This document shows, one piece after another, positions 39,699 to 48,232 of a DNA stretch of 64,000 bases (position 1 is the first letter of the stretch; every line of letters begins with the position of its first letter). Source of the stretch: Nocardioides palaemonis (lineage in GTDB: Bacteria; Actinomycetota; Actinomycetes; Propionibacteriales; Nocardioidaceae); assembly GCF_018275325.1 (NCBI RefSeq), contig NZ_JAGVQR010000001.1, forward strand, positions 1,612,001-1,676,000. The letters run 5' to 3'. Position numbers and translations under genes: made by a program. The notes beneath the pieces are model-generated. The model was not told the DNA's origin, made no database searches, and was given only the letters and a program-made list of their open reading frames with translations.

Positions 39699-40538
39699 GT
39701 GCTGCCCTTCCGCCAGGTCGACGTGTTCAGTGCCGAGCCGTGGCTCGGCAACCCGCTCGCCGTCGTGCACGACGCCGACGGCGTGACCGACGCGCAGATG
39801 GCGGACTTCGCGCGGTGGACCAACCTGTCCGAGACGACGTTCCTGTGCACGCCGACCGACCCGGCCGCGGACTACCGGGTGCGGATCTGGACGCCGGCCG
39901 GTGAGCTGCCCTTCGCGGGCCACCCGACGATCGGCAGCGCCCACGCCTGGCTGGAGGCCGGGGGAGCTCCGCGTGGCGACGTCGTGGTGCAGGAGTGCGG
40001 TGCCGGGCTGGTCGACGTACGCCGCTCGCCGCGGCTCGGGTTCGCGGCACCGCCGCTGGTGCGCTCGGGGCCCGTGGACGACGCGCTGCGCGAGCGGATC
40101 CTCGCCGGGCTCGCGGTCGACGCGTCCGCGGTGCGCGACCTGGCGTGGATCGACAACGGACCCGGGTGGGTCGGGGTCGACCTCGGGTCGGCCGACGCCG
40201 TCGTGGCGCTGGAGCCGGACCTCGCGGCCTTCACCGACCTCAAGGTCACCGTGCTCGGGCGCTGGGACGACGCGCGAGCCGCGGACCTCGGCGCCGACGT
40301 CGAGGTCCGGGCGTTCTTCGCCGACGGCCGCGACTTCACCGAGGACCCGGTCACCGGCAGCGCCAACGCCGGTCTCGCGCAGTGGCTGATCGGCAGCGGC
40401 GCGCTGCCGACGACGTACACCTCCCGGCAGGGCAGCGTGATCGGTCGTGAGGGCCGCGTCCGGCTGGAGGCCGCCGACGGCCAGGTGTGGGTGTCGGGCG
40501 ACGCCGTCACCCGGGTGCGGGGCGAGGTCGACCTCTAG
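39699..40538 (+). CDS. PhzF family isomerase/epimerase
   Basis: 279 residues. Family start LPFRQVDVFSAEPWLGNPLAVV, the catalytic glutamate in NLSETTFLCTP (about residue 45), RIWTPAGELPFAGHPTIGSA and the late DFTEDPVTGSANAGLAQWL. PhzF-like proteins isomerise phenazine precursors or act as racemases; no phenazine genes are near, so substrate is open. GTG 39699 gives the usual length; TTG 39687 is an alternative. Confidence 0.85.
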   Translation: MLPFRQVDVFSAEPWLGNPLAVVHDADGVTDAQMADFARWTNLSETTFLCTPTDPAADYRVRIWTPAGELPFAGHPTIGSAHAWLEAGGAPRGDVVVQECGAGLVDVRRSPRLGFAAPPLVRSGPVDDALRERILAGLAVDASAVRDLAWIDNGPGWVGVDLGSADAVVALEPDLAAFTDLKVTVLGRWDDARAADLGADVEVRAFFADGRDFTEDPVTGSANAGLAQWLIGSGALPTTYTSRQGSVIGREGRVRLEAADGQVWVSGDAVTRVRGEVDL

Positions 40539-40581
40539 GAGCACCCTCCGGGTGGGACGTGCCGGCCCCCGGTGGCGCATC

Positions 40582-41046
40582 ATGGCTGTCGTGGAGGAGC
40601 ACCGGGTCGACGACGTGATGCTCCGGGCACCGATCGTGCTGGCCGCGTCCAGCACGCTCGCGGACGCCCGGGACGTGCTCGCGAGCTCGCACGTCCACAT
40701 CGTGCTGCTGACCGCGACCGGTCGGGTCGGTGAGCCGCTCCTGGGCACGCTGGTGCGTGACGACCTCCCGGACCGGGGCGGTGCCCGCGACAGCGCGCTC
40801 ACCCACGCCCGGCTCGCGGGTCGTACCGTCCACGCCGACCTCGCGGCCGACGAGGTCCGGCGCTCGATGCGCGCCTCCGGACGCCGACGGCTCGCCGTCG
40901 TCGGCGCGGAGGGCAGCCTGCTCGGGCTGCTGTGCCTCAAGCGCAGTGGTGAGGGCTTCTGCACCGATGCCGGCGTGCGCGCACGGCGTGCCGCGCGTGC
41001 CGAGGCCGGCCGCGACGACGAGGCGGCACCCGCCCGAGATCGGTAG
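40582..41046 (+). CDS. CBS domain pair protein
   Basis: 154 residues. Two CBS-like halves: VDDVMLRAPIVLAASSTLAD with VLASSHVHIVLLTATG, and a second with ADLAADEVRRSMRASGRRRL and AVVGAEGSLLGLLCLKRSG. CBS pairs bind adenosine nucleotides to regulate partners. The C-terminus is a basic Ala/Arg tail. No partner is evident in the neighbourhood. Confidence 0.7.
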   Translation: MAVVEEHRVDDVMLRAPIVLAASSTLADARDVLASSHVHIVLLTATGRVGEPLLGTLVRDDLPDRGGARDSALTHARLAGRTVHADLAADEVRRSMRASGRRRLAVVGAEGSLLGLLCLKRSGEGFCTDAGVRARRAARAEAGRDDEAAPARDR

Positions 41047-41101
41047 TTCTGCGGATGCGCCCGCCCCGCGGCGCCCGCGAGACTCGGGCGCAGACGTCGT
41101 G

Positions 41102-41317
41102 ATGGTCATCGACGTCGGGGAGGTCGTGATGCGGAGCGTGGTGAGCAGGAGCGCGCACGCGGACCAGCTGGAGGCCGAGGTCCGCGACGCGACGTGCTGC
41201 GTCGCGACCGACCGGTGCTGGGCCTGTCAGGTCAAGCTGGGAGAGGTGCGCGCGGCCCGCAGGGACGCGCTGCTGCTCCGGATCGCGACCGTACGACCGA
41301 GGAGGACGGCTCGATGA
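41102..41317 (+). CDS. Small cysteine-containing protein, unknown
   Basis: 71 residues with a cluster CCVATDRCWAC (four Cys including a C-x-x-C) that could bind metal. Otherwise Arg/Ala-rich. Not recognised. The stop overlaps the ATG of the next small gene (ATGATG), and that coupling is the main support for it being real. Confidence 0.45.
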   Translation: MVIDVGEVVMRSVVSRSAHADQLEAEVRDATCCVATDRCWACQVKLGEVRAARRDALLLRIATVRPRRTAR

Positions 41318-41670
41318 TGGTGCGCGACGGTGCTGCTGGGGGCGGCACGGGGGCCCGGGGTGGGGGACGGGTGCCGTTGTCGACGATGGGGCTCGGGATG
41401 GCGGTGCGCCGGGAGGCGGCGCGCCGCCGTGCCGAGGCCGACTTCGGGCCGATGTCCGGGCCGGCGCTCGACCTCGTCGAGCTCTTCGAGCTCGGGTGGC
41501 ACCGGTGCTACGGCGACCTGGCGCCGCCGAGCGACGTCATGGACGACCTGTGGCTGGTCGCCGACGGCGACCTGGGGCGCCTCGCGAGCGCCGCACGCCT
41601 CGCGGTGACGGACTGGCGCGACCTCCGGGTCGCCGCCGACCGGCTGCGCGAGGTCGTCCCGGGCGCCTGA
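41314..41670 (+). CDS. Small protein of unknown function
   Basis: 118 residues. Gly-rich start (GAAGGGTGARGGGRVPLSTM), then a helical domain with LDLVELFELGWHRCYGDLAP and DDLWLVADGDLGRLASAARL. No family recognised. GGAGG at 41301-41305 is eight bases before ATG 41314. Ends at a strong bidirectional terminator. Confidence 0.6.
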   Translation: MMVRDGAAGGGTGARGGGRVPLSTMGLGMAVRREAARRRAEADFGPMSGPALDLVELFELGWHRCYGDLAPPSDVMDDLWLVADGDLGRLASAARLAVTDWRDLRVAADRLREVVPGA

Positions 41671-41698
41671 CGGGCACCGCCTGTCCACACCTCCCTCA

Positions 41699-41759
41699 GT
41701 AGTCCGCTGCGATCGTCCGGTCCCCGGTGGGGTGGGACCGGCCGTCTGCAGCGGACTAC
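41699..41759. terminator. Bidirectional terminator between converging genes
   Basis: Outer arms GTAGTCCGCTGC (41699-41710) and GCAGCGGACTAC (41748-41759) are perfectly complementary; inside them CCGGTCCC (41717-41724) pairs with GGGACCGG (41734-41741). Confidence 0.7.
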
Positions 41760-41785
41760 GGGTGATGGCTGTGGACGGAGGGGGT

Positions 41786-42439
41786 TCAGCCGAGCGAGGC
41801 GAGCCAGTCCTCGACCGGGACGTCGCCCTTGCCGAAGACGAGCGTCCGGCCGACCGCGCGCTCGTCGGCGAGCACGGCGGCGGCCACCCGGGCGACCAGC
41901 TCGCGGGGCGACTCGTCGCCGTCGCGCGAGGACGCGTGCGGGTTGACCCGGCCGTCCGAGGCCTCGGTGGTGAGGGCGCCCGGGCCCAGGACGGTCCAGC
42001 CGAGGTCGGTGCCGCGCAGGTGGTCGTCGGCGGCGATCTTGGCGTCCTGGTAGCGCCGGAACGGGTCGTCCTCGGGCACGAGGTGGTCGGGGGAGGCGCC
42101 GGAGAACGACACCATGACGTAGCGCCCGACGCCGGCCGCGACCGCGGCGTCCATCGAGCGGATCGCGGCGTCGCGGTCGACGGCGTCGGTGCGCTCGGGG
42201 TCGCCACCGCCGGCGCCGGCCGACCAGACGACCGCGTCCGATCCGCGGAGCAGGTCGGTGAGGGCGTCGAGGTCGGCGTCCTCGACCGAGGACACGACGG
42301 CCGTGGCGCCGGTGGCCTCGACGTCGGCGACGTGGTCGGGGTTGCGGATCACCGAGCGGACCTCGTGACCGGCCTCGACGAGCAGGGGAGCGAGCAGGAG
42401 GGCCACCTTGCCGTGGCCGCCGAAGATCGTGGTGCGCAT
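41786..42439 (-). CDS. NAD(P)-binding SDR a5-type protein (NmrA/NAD-epimerase-like)
   Basis: 217 residues. Rossmann start MRTTIFGGHGKVALLLAPLL (G-x-x-G-x-V), then RNPDHVADVEATGATAVVSS, LLRGSDAVVWSAGAG and VGRYVMVSFSGASPDHLVP. This is the atypical SDR group that often acts as NAD(P)H sensor or quinone reductase; exact role unknown. Divergent from the kinase-like gene with overlapping control DNA; TAGCGT lies six bases before its ATG. Confidence 0.8.
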   Translation of the reverse strand: MRTTIFGGHGKVALLLAPLLVEAGHEVRSVIRNPDHVADVEATGATAVVSSVEDADLDALTDLLRGSDAVVWSAGAGGGDPERTDAVDRDAAIRSMDAAVAAGVGRYVMVSFSGASPDHLVPEDDPFRRYQDAKIAADDHLRGTDLGWTVLGPGALTTEASDGRVNPHASSRDGDESPRELVARVAAAVLADERAVGRTLVFGKGDVPVEDWLASLG

Positions 42440-42445
42440 GTCGCG

Positions 42446-42464
42446 ACGCTAGCGCGGCTACGGT
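42446..42464. promoter_or_regulatory. Two divergent leaderless -10 elements
   Basis: Minus strand: TAGCGT (complement of 42446-42451) six bases before ATG 42439. Plus strand: TACGGT (42459-42464) six bases before GTG 42471. The whole divergent control region is only 31 bases. Confidence 0.5.
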
Positions 42465-42470
42465 GACCCG

Positions 42471-43298
42471 GTGCAGCCCCCGGTCCAGACCTCCACCCAC
42501 CAGGTGAGCCTCGGCGAGACGGAGGTCCGCAAGGCGTACGTCGCCGACCACGAGGACGAGGCCGAGCGGGAGTGGGCCTGCCTGACGCTGCTCGCGGAGC
42601 ACGCGCCCGGCCTGGCGCCGAGACCGTTGCGGCGCGAGGACGCAGAGACGCCGGTCATCGTGATGGAGCGGCTGCCCGGCGCGCACCTCGCGCCCGAGCC
42701 GCTGACGGCCGCGCAGGTCGCCGCCGTCGGCACCGCCCTGCGCCGGCTCCACGACGTACCGGTCGGGGCGGTCGAGGCCGCCGGGATCGGTCCCCGCGGG
42801 ATCGGCACCGCCACGCTGCCGCCGGCCCTCGTCGATCGGCTCTCGCCCGGGCACGACCTCTCCGCGTGCGAGGACCCGGCGCTGGTGCGGGCGGCGCGCG
42901 ACGCCGCGCGGGACTGGCTGCGGGACCCCTCGCTGCCCGAGCTCCGGGCGGAGGTCCTCGGCATCGCCGACCTCAACCCGCCCAACGTGATCTGGGACGG
43001 GCGCGCCGCGCGGCTCGTCGACTTCGAGGACGCCGGCCTCAGCGACCCGGCGTACGAGCTCGCCGACCACGTCGAGCACCTCGGCAGCCGGCTCCCGGGT
43101 GTCTACGACGCCGACGCACTGGCTGACGCCGTGGGGCTGGACGGGGAGCAGCGCGAACGGATGGCGGCCTACCGGCCGTTCTGGGCGGCCTTCTGGCTGG
43201 CGATGCTGACGCCCGGCAGCGGGTCGTGGCACCGCAACCCGCCGGGCACGGTGGAGGCGCAGGCCGGGCATTTCATGGCTCTCGTGGGCCGCCACTAG
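42471..43298 (+). CDS. Aminoglycoside phosphotransferase-like kinase
   Basis: 275 residues. APH/choline kinase fold: [20 protein letters not shown] (ATP-site lysine), [18 protein letters not shown] hinge, catalytic loop [14 protein letters not shown] (D-x-x-x-x-N) and metal-binding [20 protein letters not shown]. The histidine usual before the catalytic Asp is replaced (IAD rather than HGD). True substrate unknown; a resistance role should not be assumed. TACGGT before GTG 42471 supports the start. Confidence 0.78.
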   Translation: MQPPVQTSTHQVSLGETEVRKAYVADHEDEAEREWACLTLLAEHAPGLAPRPLRREDAETPVIVMERLPGAHLAPEPLTAAQVAAVGTALRRLHDVPVGAVEAAGIGPRGIGTATLPPALVDRLSPGHDLSACEDPALVRAARDAARDWLRDPSLPELRAEVLGIADLNPPNVIWDGRAARLVDFEDAGLSDPAYELADHVEHLGSRLPGVYDADALADAVGLDGEQRERMAAYRPFWAAFWLAMLTPGSGSWHRNPPGTVEAQAGHFMALVGRH

Positions 43299-43301
43299 AC
43301 T
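43296..43301 (+). promoter_or_regulatory. -10 element TAGACT before efp
   Basis: TAGACT overlaps the stop of the preceding gene and lies 86 bases before the efp ATG, giving a leadered mRNA. Confidence 0.4.
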
Positions 43302-43387
43302 GGCCCGTCGGCGCGGGGCAGGCCCCGCCCGCACGTTCCTTGACACTCCTCGAGACCAGACACAGCGACGAAGGCGGACAGACTCAC

Positions 43388-43951
43388 ATGGCAACCACCA
43401 ACGACCTGAAGAACGGCATGGTCCTCAAGATCGAGGGCCAGCTCTGGTCCGTCGTCGAGTTCCAGCACGTCAAGCCCGGCAAGGGTCCGGCCTTCGTCCG
43501 CACCAAGCTCCGCAACGTCGAGTCGGGCAAGAACGTCGACAAGACCTTCAACGCCGGCACCAAGGTCGAGACGGCCAACGTCGACAAGCGCACCATGCAG
43601 TACCTCTACAACGACGGCTCGTCCTACGTCTTCATGGACACCAGCACCTACGAGCAGCTCGAGGTCACGCCCGAGGTCGTGGGCGACGCCAAGAACTTCA
43701 TGCTGGAGAACCAGGAGGCGATCGTCGCCACCAACGAGGGTCGCGTGCTCTTCATCGAGCTCCCCGCGTCCGTCGAGCTCCTCATCGCCGAGACCGAGCC
43801 GGGCCTGCAGGGCGACCGCTCGACCGGCGGCACCAAGCCGGCCACGCTGGAGACCGGCCACACCATCGCGGTCCCGCTGTTCATCACCACCGGCGAGAAG
43901 GTCAAGGTCGACACCCGCGACTCGTCCTACCTCGGCCGCGTCAAGGGCTGA
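43388..43951 (+). CDS. efp: Elongation factor P
   Basis: 187 residues. Three barrel domains: KOW-like ([20 protein letters not shown] then [18 protein letters not shown], with the tip lysine in PGKG), OB domain 2 ([19 protein letters not shown]) and OB domain 3 ending [16 protein letters not shown]. It relieves ribosome stalling at polyproline. No EpmA or EpmB genes are in the window; actinobacterial EF-P is usually unmodified at this lysine. Followed by nusB after nine bases. Confidence 0.96.
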   Translation: MATTNDLKNGMVLKIEGQLWSVVEFQHVKPGKGPAFVRTKLRNVESGKNVDKTFNAGTKVETANVDKRTMQYLYNDGSSYVFMDTSTYEQLEVTPEVVGDAKNFMLENQEAIVATNEGRVLFIELPASVELLIAETEPGLQGDRSTGGTKPATLETGHTIAVPLFITTGEKVKVDTRDSSYLGRVKG

Positions 43952-43960
43952 GCTCCGCAC

Positions 43961-44371
43961 GTGGCTGCCCGTTCCAAGGCCCGCAAGCGCGCGCTGGACA
44001 TCCTCTTCGCCTCCGAGCTCCGCTCCGAGGACCCCGTCGTGGCGCTCGAGCGCGCCGTCGACGCGGGTGAGGGTCCGACCAACCCCTACACCGCCGTGCT
44101 GGTGCGCGGCGTCGTCGAGCACCGCGACCGCATCGACGAGGTGCTGAGCACCTACAGCAAGAGCTGGACGCTCGGGCGGATGCCCGCCGTCGACCGCAAC
44201 GTGCTGCGCATCGGCGTCTTCGAGCTGCTCTGGGGCGACGACGACGTGCCGCAGAGCGTCGCCGTCAGCGAGGCGATGCACCTCGTGCAGGACCTCTCGA
44301 CCGACGAGTCGCCGGCCTTCGTCAACGGCCTGCTCGGCTCGGTCATGCGCGACCGCGCCAGCCTGGTCTGA
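43961..44371 (+). CDS. nusB: Transcription antitermination factor NusB
   Basis: 136 residues, all-helical. ARSKARKRALDILFASELR start, VRGVVEHRDRIDEVLSTYS, GRMPAVDRNVLRIGVFELLW and the C-terminal DESPAFVNGLLGSVM are family marks. Acts with NusE/S10 on boxA of rRNA operons. GTG 43961 follows efp by nine bases, the usual efp-nusB pair. Confidence 0.95.
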   Translation: MAARSKARKRALDILFASELRSEDPVVALERAVDAGEGPTNPYTAVLVRGVVEHRDRIDEVLSTYSKSWTLGRMPAVDRNVLRIGVFELLWGDDDVPQSVAVSEAMHLVQDLSTDESPAFVNGLLGSVMRDRASLV

Positions 44372-44380
44372 CCCGTCCCA

Positions 44381-44419
44381 CCCGCAGGGGTTCACGGCCT
44401 CGCCCGTGGGCCCTGCGGG
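44381..44419 (+). terminator. Stem-loop after nusB
   Basis: CCCGCAGGG (44381-44389) pairs with CCCTGCGGG (44411-44419), a nine-base perfect stem; it lies against the next gene's -10. Confidence 0.5.
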
Positions 44420-44423
44420 GGCC

Positions 44424-44429
44424 TAGGTT
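44424..44429 (+). promoter_or_regulatory. -10 element TAGGTT
   Basis: TAGGTT plus six bases reaches ATG 44436, a leaderless layout. Confidence 0.45.
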
Positions 44430-44435
44430 GGCCCC

Positions 44436-45248
44436 ATGAGCAACGCGTCGGACGCCGCCGAGAAGGTCCACGACAGCGAGTGGTTCGACCACGCGATCCG
44501 GGCCGGCCTGGTGGCCTACGGCGTGGTCCACCTGCTGGTCGCCTGGCTGGCGATCCAGCTCGCCATCGGCGACAAGGAGGACCAGGCCTCCAACAGCGGC
44601 GCCATGCACTACCTCTCCCAGCAGCCGATGGGCGAGGTGCTGGTCTGGCTGATCGCGATCGGCATGCTGCTGCTCGTCCTCTGGCGTGTGCTCGAGGCGG
44701 CCTACGGCTACTCCGAGGAGTCGGACGACAAGAAGCGCTGGGTCAAGCGAGGGTCGTCGCTCGGCAAGGCGGTGCTCTACGGCGCCCTCGCCTGGAGCGC
44801 GTTCAAGACCGCGACCGGCGACGGGGGCGGCAAGGGCGGCACGGACGGCACGACCGCGAAGATCATGCAGATGTCGGGTGGCCAGCTCATCGTCGGGATC
44901 ATCGGCCTGGCGATCATCGGCTACGGCATCTCGCTGGTCGTGCGTGGGTGGACCGAGAAGTTCCGTGAGCACCTCGACGCGCAGGGGCAGGCCGGCCAGG
45001 ACGGGTCGGCGTACGTCCTGTTCGGCAAGATCGGCTACATCGCCAAGGGCGTCGCCATCGTCATCGTCGGCGGCCTGTTCGCCTACGCCTCGGTCACCCA
45101 CGACGCGAAGAAGTCCGGCGGGCTCGACCAGGCCCTGCAGACCGTGCTCCAGCAGCCGTTCGGCCAGGTCCTCCTGATCGCGATCGCGATCGGGATCGGG
45201 GGCTACGGCGCGTTCTGCTTCGCCCGCGCGAAGCACCTCTCGCGCTAG
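44436..45248 (+). CDS. DUF1206 membrane protein
   Basis: 270 residues with three repeated two-helix units, each opening with a G-x-x-x-Y-G-x-x-x-L/V pattern (RAGLVAYGVVHLLVAWLAIQ, GSSLGKAVLYGALAWSAFKT, KIGYIAKGVAIVIVGGLFAY). This triple layout defines DUF1206. Function unknown. It ends overlapping the TetR gene on the opposite strand by four bases. Confidence 0.85.
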   Translation: MSNASDAAEKVHDSEWFDHAIRAGLVAYGVVHLLVAWLAIQLAIGDKEDQASNSGAMHYLSQQPMGEVLVWLIAIGMLLLVLWRVLEAAYGYSEESDDKKRWVKRGSSLGKAVLYGALAWSAFKTATGDGGGKGGTDGTTAKIMQMSGGQLIVGIIGLAIIGYGISLVVRGWTEKFREHLDAQGQAGQDGSAYVLFGKIGYIAKGVAIVIVGGLFAYASVTHDAKKSGGLDQALQTVLQQPFGQVLLIAIAIGIGGYGAFCFARAKHLSR

Positions 45249-45955
45249 TCGCCCGCGCGTGGCGTTGCGCCGGCCGCGACGGCGAGGGCGGTGGCGACCA
45301 TGTGCGCGCGCACCTGCTCGGCGGAGACGCGGCTGATCCGCGGCACGCCCGGCGCCTCCTCGGACACGAGCATCGCGACGCGGCCGAGCTGGAGGGTGCC
45401 GAGGCCGCTGGCGTAGAGCATGTTGGCGAGCAGGCCGGGGTCCTCGACGTGGAAGTCACCGCTGGCGACGCCGGCCTCGATGGTCTGGGTCAGCACCGCG
45501 AGGCAGCCGCTGATGGCCTGCCCGAGCCGGAACATCGCGCTCTCGCTGACCTCCTCGAGCAGGTCGCCGCCCGGGCGGCACATGATCGACTGGGCGCAGT
45601 CGACGAACGCGGGATGGGCCAGGCCGTAGTCGACGAACGCCTCGGTCAGCCGCTGCAGCTTGAGCCGCGGCTCGTCGGTCGTGTCGGCGCCGGCACGGAG
45701 CGCGTCGCGCAGCTCGTCGAGGTACTGCACGAGGGTGAGGGCGAAGAGCTCCTCCTTGCCGGTGAAGTGGCGGTAGATGATCGCCCGGTTGATGCCGACG
45801 GCCCGGGCGATGTCCTCGATCTGGGCGTCGCGCACGCCGCGCTCGTCGAACAGCGCCCGCGTGGCGGCGATGATCTCGGCCTCGCGGAGCCGTCGCCGGG
45901 CGGCCGCAGTCGTGCCGCGGGTGACGCCGGTCGGGGTCGACGGCTCGGTGCTCAT
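45245..45955 (-). CDS. TetR family transcriptional regulator
   Basis: 236 residues. N-terminal HTH IIAATRALFDERGVRDAQIE then DIARAVGINRAIIYRHFTGK typical of TetR; the rest is a helical ligand domain (FVDYGLAHPAFVDCAQSIM). Targets are unknown; neighbours on both sides point away or converge, so it may regulate itself or a distant gene. TAGACT seven bases before the ATG indicates leaderless expression. Confidence 0.85.
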   Translation of the reverse strand: MSTEPSTPTGVTRGTTAAARRRLREAEIIAATRALFDERGVRDAQIEDIARAVGINRAIIYRHFTGKEELFALTLVQYLDELRDALRAGADTTDEPRLKLQRLTEAFVDYGLAHPAFVDCAQSIMCRPGGDLLEEVSESAMFRLGQAISGCLAVLTQTIEAGVASGDFHVEDPGLLANMLYASGLGTLQLGRVAMLVSEEAPGVPRISRVSAEQVRAHMVATALAVAAGATPRAGD

Positions 45956-45962
45956 GGCCGCC

Positions 45963-45968
45963 AGTCTA
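45963..45968 (-). promoter_or_regulatory. -10 element TAGACT of the TetR gene
   Basis: Minus-strand TAGACT, seven bases upstream of ATG 45955. Confidence 0.45.
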
Positions 45969-46028
45969 GGGAGACGACGCCCCCGTCCCGCCTCCCCGGT
46001 GCGGCGTATCTTCGTGTGCGACCGCGTG

Positions 46029-47546
46029 TCACGCGGGGGCGTGTGAGCGTACGGCCTCGATCGTGTCGGCCTCGTCGGGACCCTTGTCGTCGCGGTAGCG
46101 CAGGACCCGCGCGAAGCGCAGCGCGAGGCCGCCGGGGTAGCGCGTCGAGCGCTGCAGGCCGTCGAAGCCGATTTCGACGACCTGCTCGGGGCGGACGTGG
46201 ACGACGTGTCCCTCGCGGTGGGTCTCGAGGGCGAGGAACCGCTCGGTCTGCCACGCGAGGACCTCGTCGGTCATCCCCTTGAAGGTCTTGCCGAGCATCA
46301 CGAAGCCGGTGGGCGAGGAGGCGTCGCGGGCGCCGAGGTGGATGTTGGAGAGCCAGCCCTCACGGCGGCCGGAGCCCCACTCGACGGCGAGGACCACCAG
46401 GTCGAGGGTGTGGACCGGCTTCACCTTGACCCACGCCGCGCCGCGGCGGCCGGCGGCGTAGGGCGCCGACAGGTCCTTGAGGACGACGCCCTCGTGGCCG
46501 GCGGCGACGGTGTCGGCGGCGAACGCGTCGGCCTCGGCGGGGTCGGCGGTGACGAGGCGGCGTACGCGGCGGGGCTCGGGCACGAGGGCGTCGAGCGCGG
46601 CGAGCCGCTCGTGGCCGGGGGCGTCGAGCAGGTCACGGCCGTCGAGGTGGAGCAGGTCGAAGAAGTGGGGCGTGATCGCGACGCCCGACTCCTGCGCGGT
46701 GCGGCTCGCGGTGTCCTGGAACGCCATCGGACGTCCGTCGTCGGTGAGCGCGAGCGCCTCGCCGTCGAGGACGAACCGCTCCGCCGGCAGCGACCGGGCG
46801 ACCTCGACGACCTCGGGCAGCCGTGCGGTGATGTCGTCGAGGCTGCGGGTCACCACCAGCACGTCGTCACCGTCGCGGTGGACCTGGATCCGGATGCCGT
46901 CGAGCTTGGCGTCGATCGCCACCTCGGTGCCGGCGTCGGGGGAGAGGCCGGCCATCGCGGAGGCCACGTCGGGCGCGCTGGAGGCCAGCATCGGCATGAC
47001 CGGCCGGCCCACCTCGAGCCCGATCGCGGCCAGTGCCTCCTCGCCCGCCCAGGCTGCGCCGGCCGCCGCAACGGTCGAGCCGGCGAGCATCGCGGCCCGC
47101 CGGACCGCGGCGAGCGGGACGCCCGCGACCTGCGCGACCGCCTCCTGGGTGACGGCGTCGAGCGCGCCCTGGCGCACGTTGCCCGTGACGACGGCCTGCA
47201 GCCACCGCTGCTCGGGGGCGGTGGCGCGGGAGAACAGCGCGGCGACGGCCTGCCGGCGCGCCAGCTGGGAGCCGGCGCCGGACAGACGCGACATCGCCTC
47301 GAACGCCTCGTGGACCTCCAGCACCCCCAGCGACGGCTCGTCGGCGGGGTCGGGGACGTCGCTGACGCCGCGCCAGCCGAGGCCGGTGCGGCGCTGGAGG
47401 AGCGCGCCGCCGAGGTAGGACACGACGACCTCGAGCTCCTCGGGCGTGACCCGGGCGAGGGTCTCGGCGAGCGCGGCGACCTTGGCCTTGCGCGAGCGGG
47501 TGGCGGCGACCGCGGCGGAGGTGGCGACGAGCTCGGCGAGCAGCAT
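46029..47546 (-). CDS. ATP-dependent DNA ligase, LigB type
   Basis: 505 residues, close to mycobacterial LigB. N-terminal helical DNA-binding domain (about 1-200), nucleotidyltransferase with motif I AIDAKLDGIRIQVHRDGDDV (adenylated Lys about 214), motif III RFVLDGEALAL, motif IV/V GHEGVVLKDLSAPYAAGRRG and AAWVKVKPVHTLDLVVLAVE, then the OB domain MLGKTFKGMTDEVLAWQTER. Seals nicks with ATP; accessory to the NAD ligase LigA. Divergent from the PaiB-like gene. Confidence 0.9.
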   Translation of the reverse strand: MLLAELVATSAAVAATRSRKAKVAALAETLARVTPEELEVVVSYLGGALLQRRTGLGWRGVSDVPDPADEPSLGVLEVHEAFEAMSRLSGAGSQLARRQAVAALFSRATAPEQRWLQAVVTGNVRQGALDAVTQEAVAQVAGVPLAAVRRAAMLAGSTVAAAGAAWAGEEALAAIGLEVGRPVMPMLASSAPDVASAMAGLSPDAGTEVAIDAKLDGIRIQVHRDGDDVLVVTRSLDDITARLPEVVEVARSLPAERFVLDGEALALTDDGRPMAFQDTASRTAQESGVAITPHFFDLLHLDGRDLLDAPGHERLAALDALVPEPRRVRRLVTADPAEADAFAADTVAAGHEGVVLKDLSAPYAAGRRGAAWVKVKPVHTLDLVVLAVEWGSGRREGWLSNIHLGARDASSPTGFVMLGKTFKGMTDEVLAWQTERFLALETHREGHVVHVRPEQVVEIGFDGLQRSTRYPGGLALRFARVLRYRDDKGPDEADTIEAVRSHAPA

Positions 47547-47605
47547 GCGTCCATCCTGCCGCCCGCCACCGACAGCCGCCGCGCCCGAACGGGCAGGATG
47601 GGGCC

Positions 47606-48232
47606 ATGCCCCCGTCCGCGCCCGACGCCTCGCTCTACGTGCCGCGACACAACGTGATGGACGTCGACCACGTACGCCCCTTCGTGGCGGCCGTCGGGAC
47701 CGCCCAGCTCGTCACCGTCGGCGCCGACGGCGCTCCCGACGCGACCTTCCTGCCGGTGCTGTGGGAGGGCGACCGGCTGGTCGGTCACGTCGCGCGCGCC
47801 AACGGCCACTGGCGCCGGATCGTCGACGGCTCGCCCGCCCTGGCGGTCGTGACCGGCCCGGACACCTACGTCTCGCCGTCCTGGTACGCCACCAAGGCCG
47901 AGCACGGCAGGGTCGTCCCGACATGGAACTACTCGGTGGTCCACCTCCGCGGCCTGGTCGCCGTCCACGACGACCCGGAGTGGGTGCGCGCGATGGTCAC
48001 GCGCCTCACCGACCGGCACGAGGGCGACCGCGCCGAGCCGTGGGCCGTGACCGACGCCCCGGCCGACTACGTCGGGAAGAACCTGCGCCCGATCGTCGGC
48101 GTCGAGCTGGTCGTCGAGTCGGTGGAGGCGAAGGCCAAGCTGTCGCAGAACCGCTCCGACGAGGACCGTGCCGGTGTCGCCCGGGGGCTGGCCGCGGACG
48201 GCCGTGACCCGTCCGGCCTGGTCGCCCCGTGA
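47606..48232 (+). CDS. PaiB-like FMN-binding protein
   Basis: 208 residues of the split-barrel flavoprotein group. Marks: LYVPRHNVMDVDHVRPFVAA, YVSPSWYATKAEHGRVVPTW followed by NYSVVHLRG, and the late EAKAKLSQNRSDEDRAGV, all typical of PaiB (Pai2). In Bacillus PaiB affects degradative enzymes and sporulation; its activity here is unknown. CAGGAT six bases before ATG is a weak -10, mirrored before the divergent ligase. Stop overlaps the next gene. Confidence 0.82.
   Translation: MPPSAPDASLYVPRHNVMDVDHVRPFVAAVGTAQLVTVGADGAPDATFLPVLWEGDRLVGHVARANGHWRRIVDGSPALAVVTGPDTYVSPSWYATKAEHGRVVPTWNYSVVHLRGLVAVHDDPEWVRAMVTRLTDRHEGDRAEPWAVTDAPADYVGKNLRPIVGVELVVESVEAKAKLSQNRSDEDRAGVARGLAADGRDPSGLVAP

Noticed and set aside
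42471..43298. Antibiotic resistance gene
   Set aside because: Kinase-like fold but with a changed catalytic His and no resistance context; such proteins are usually metabolic.
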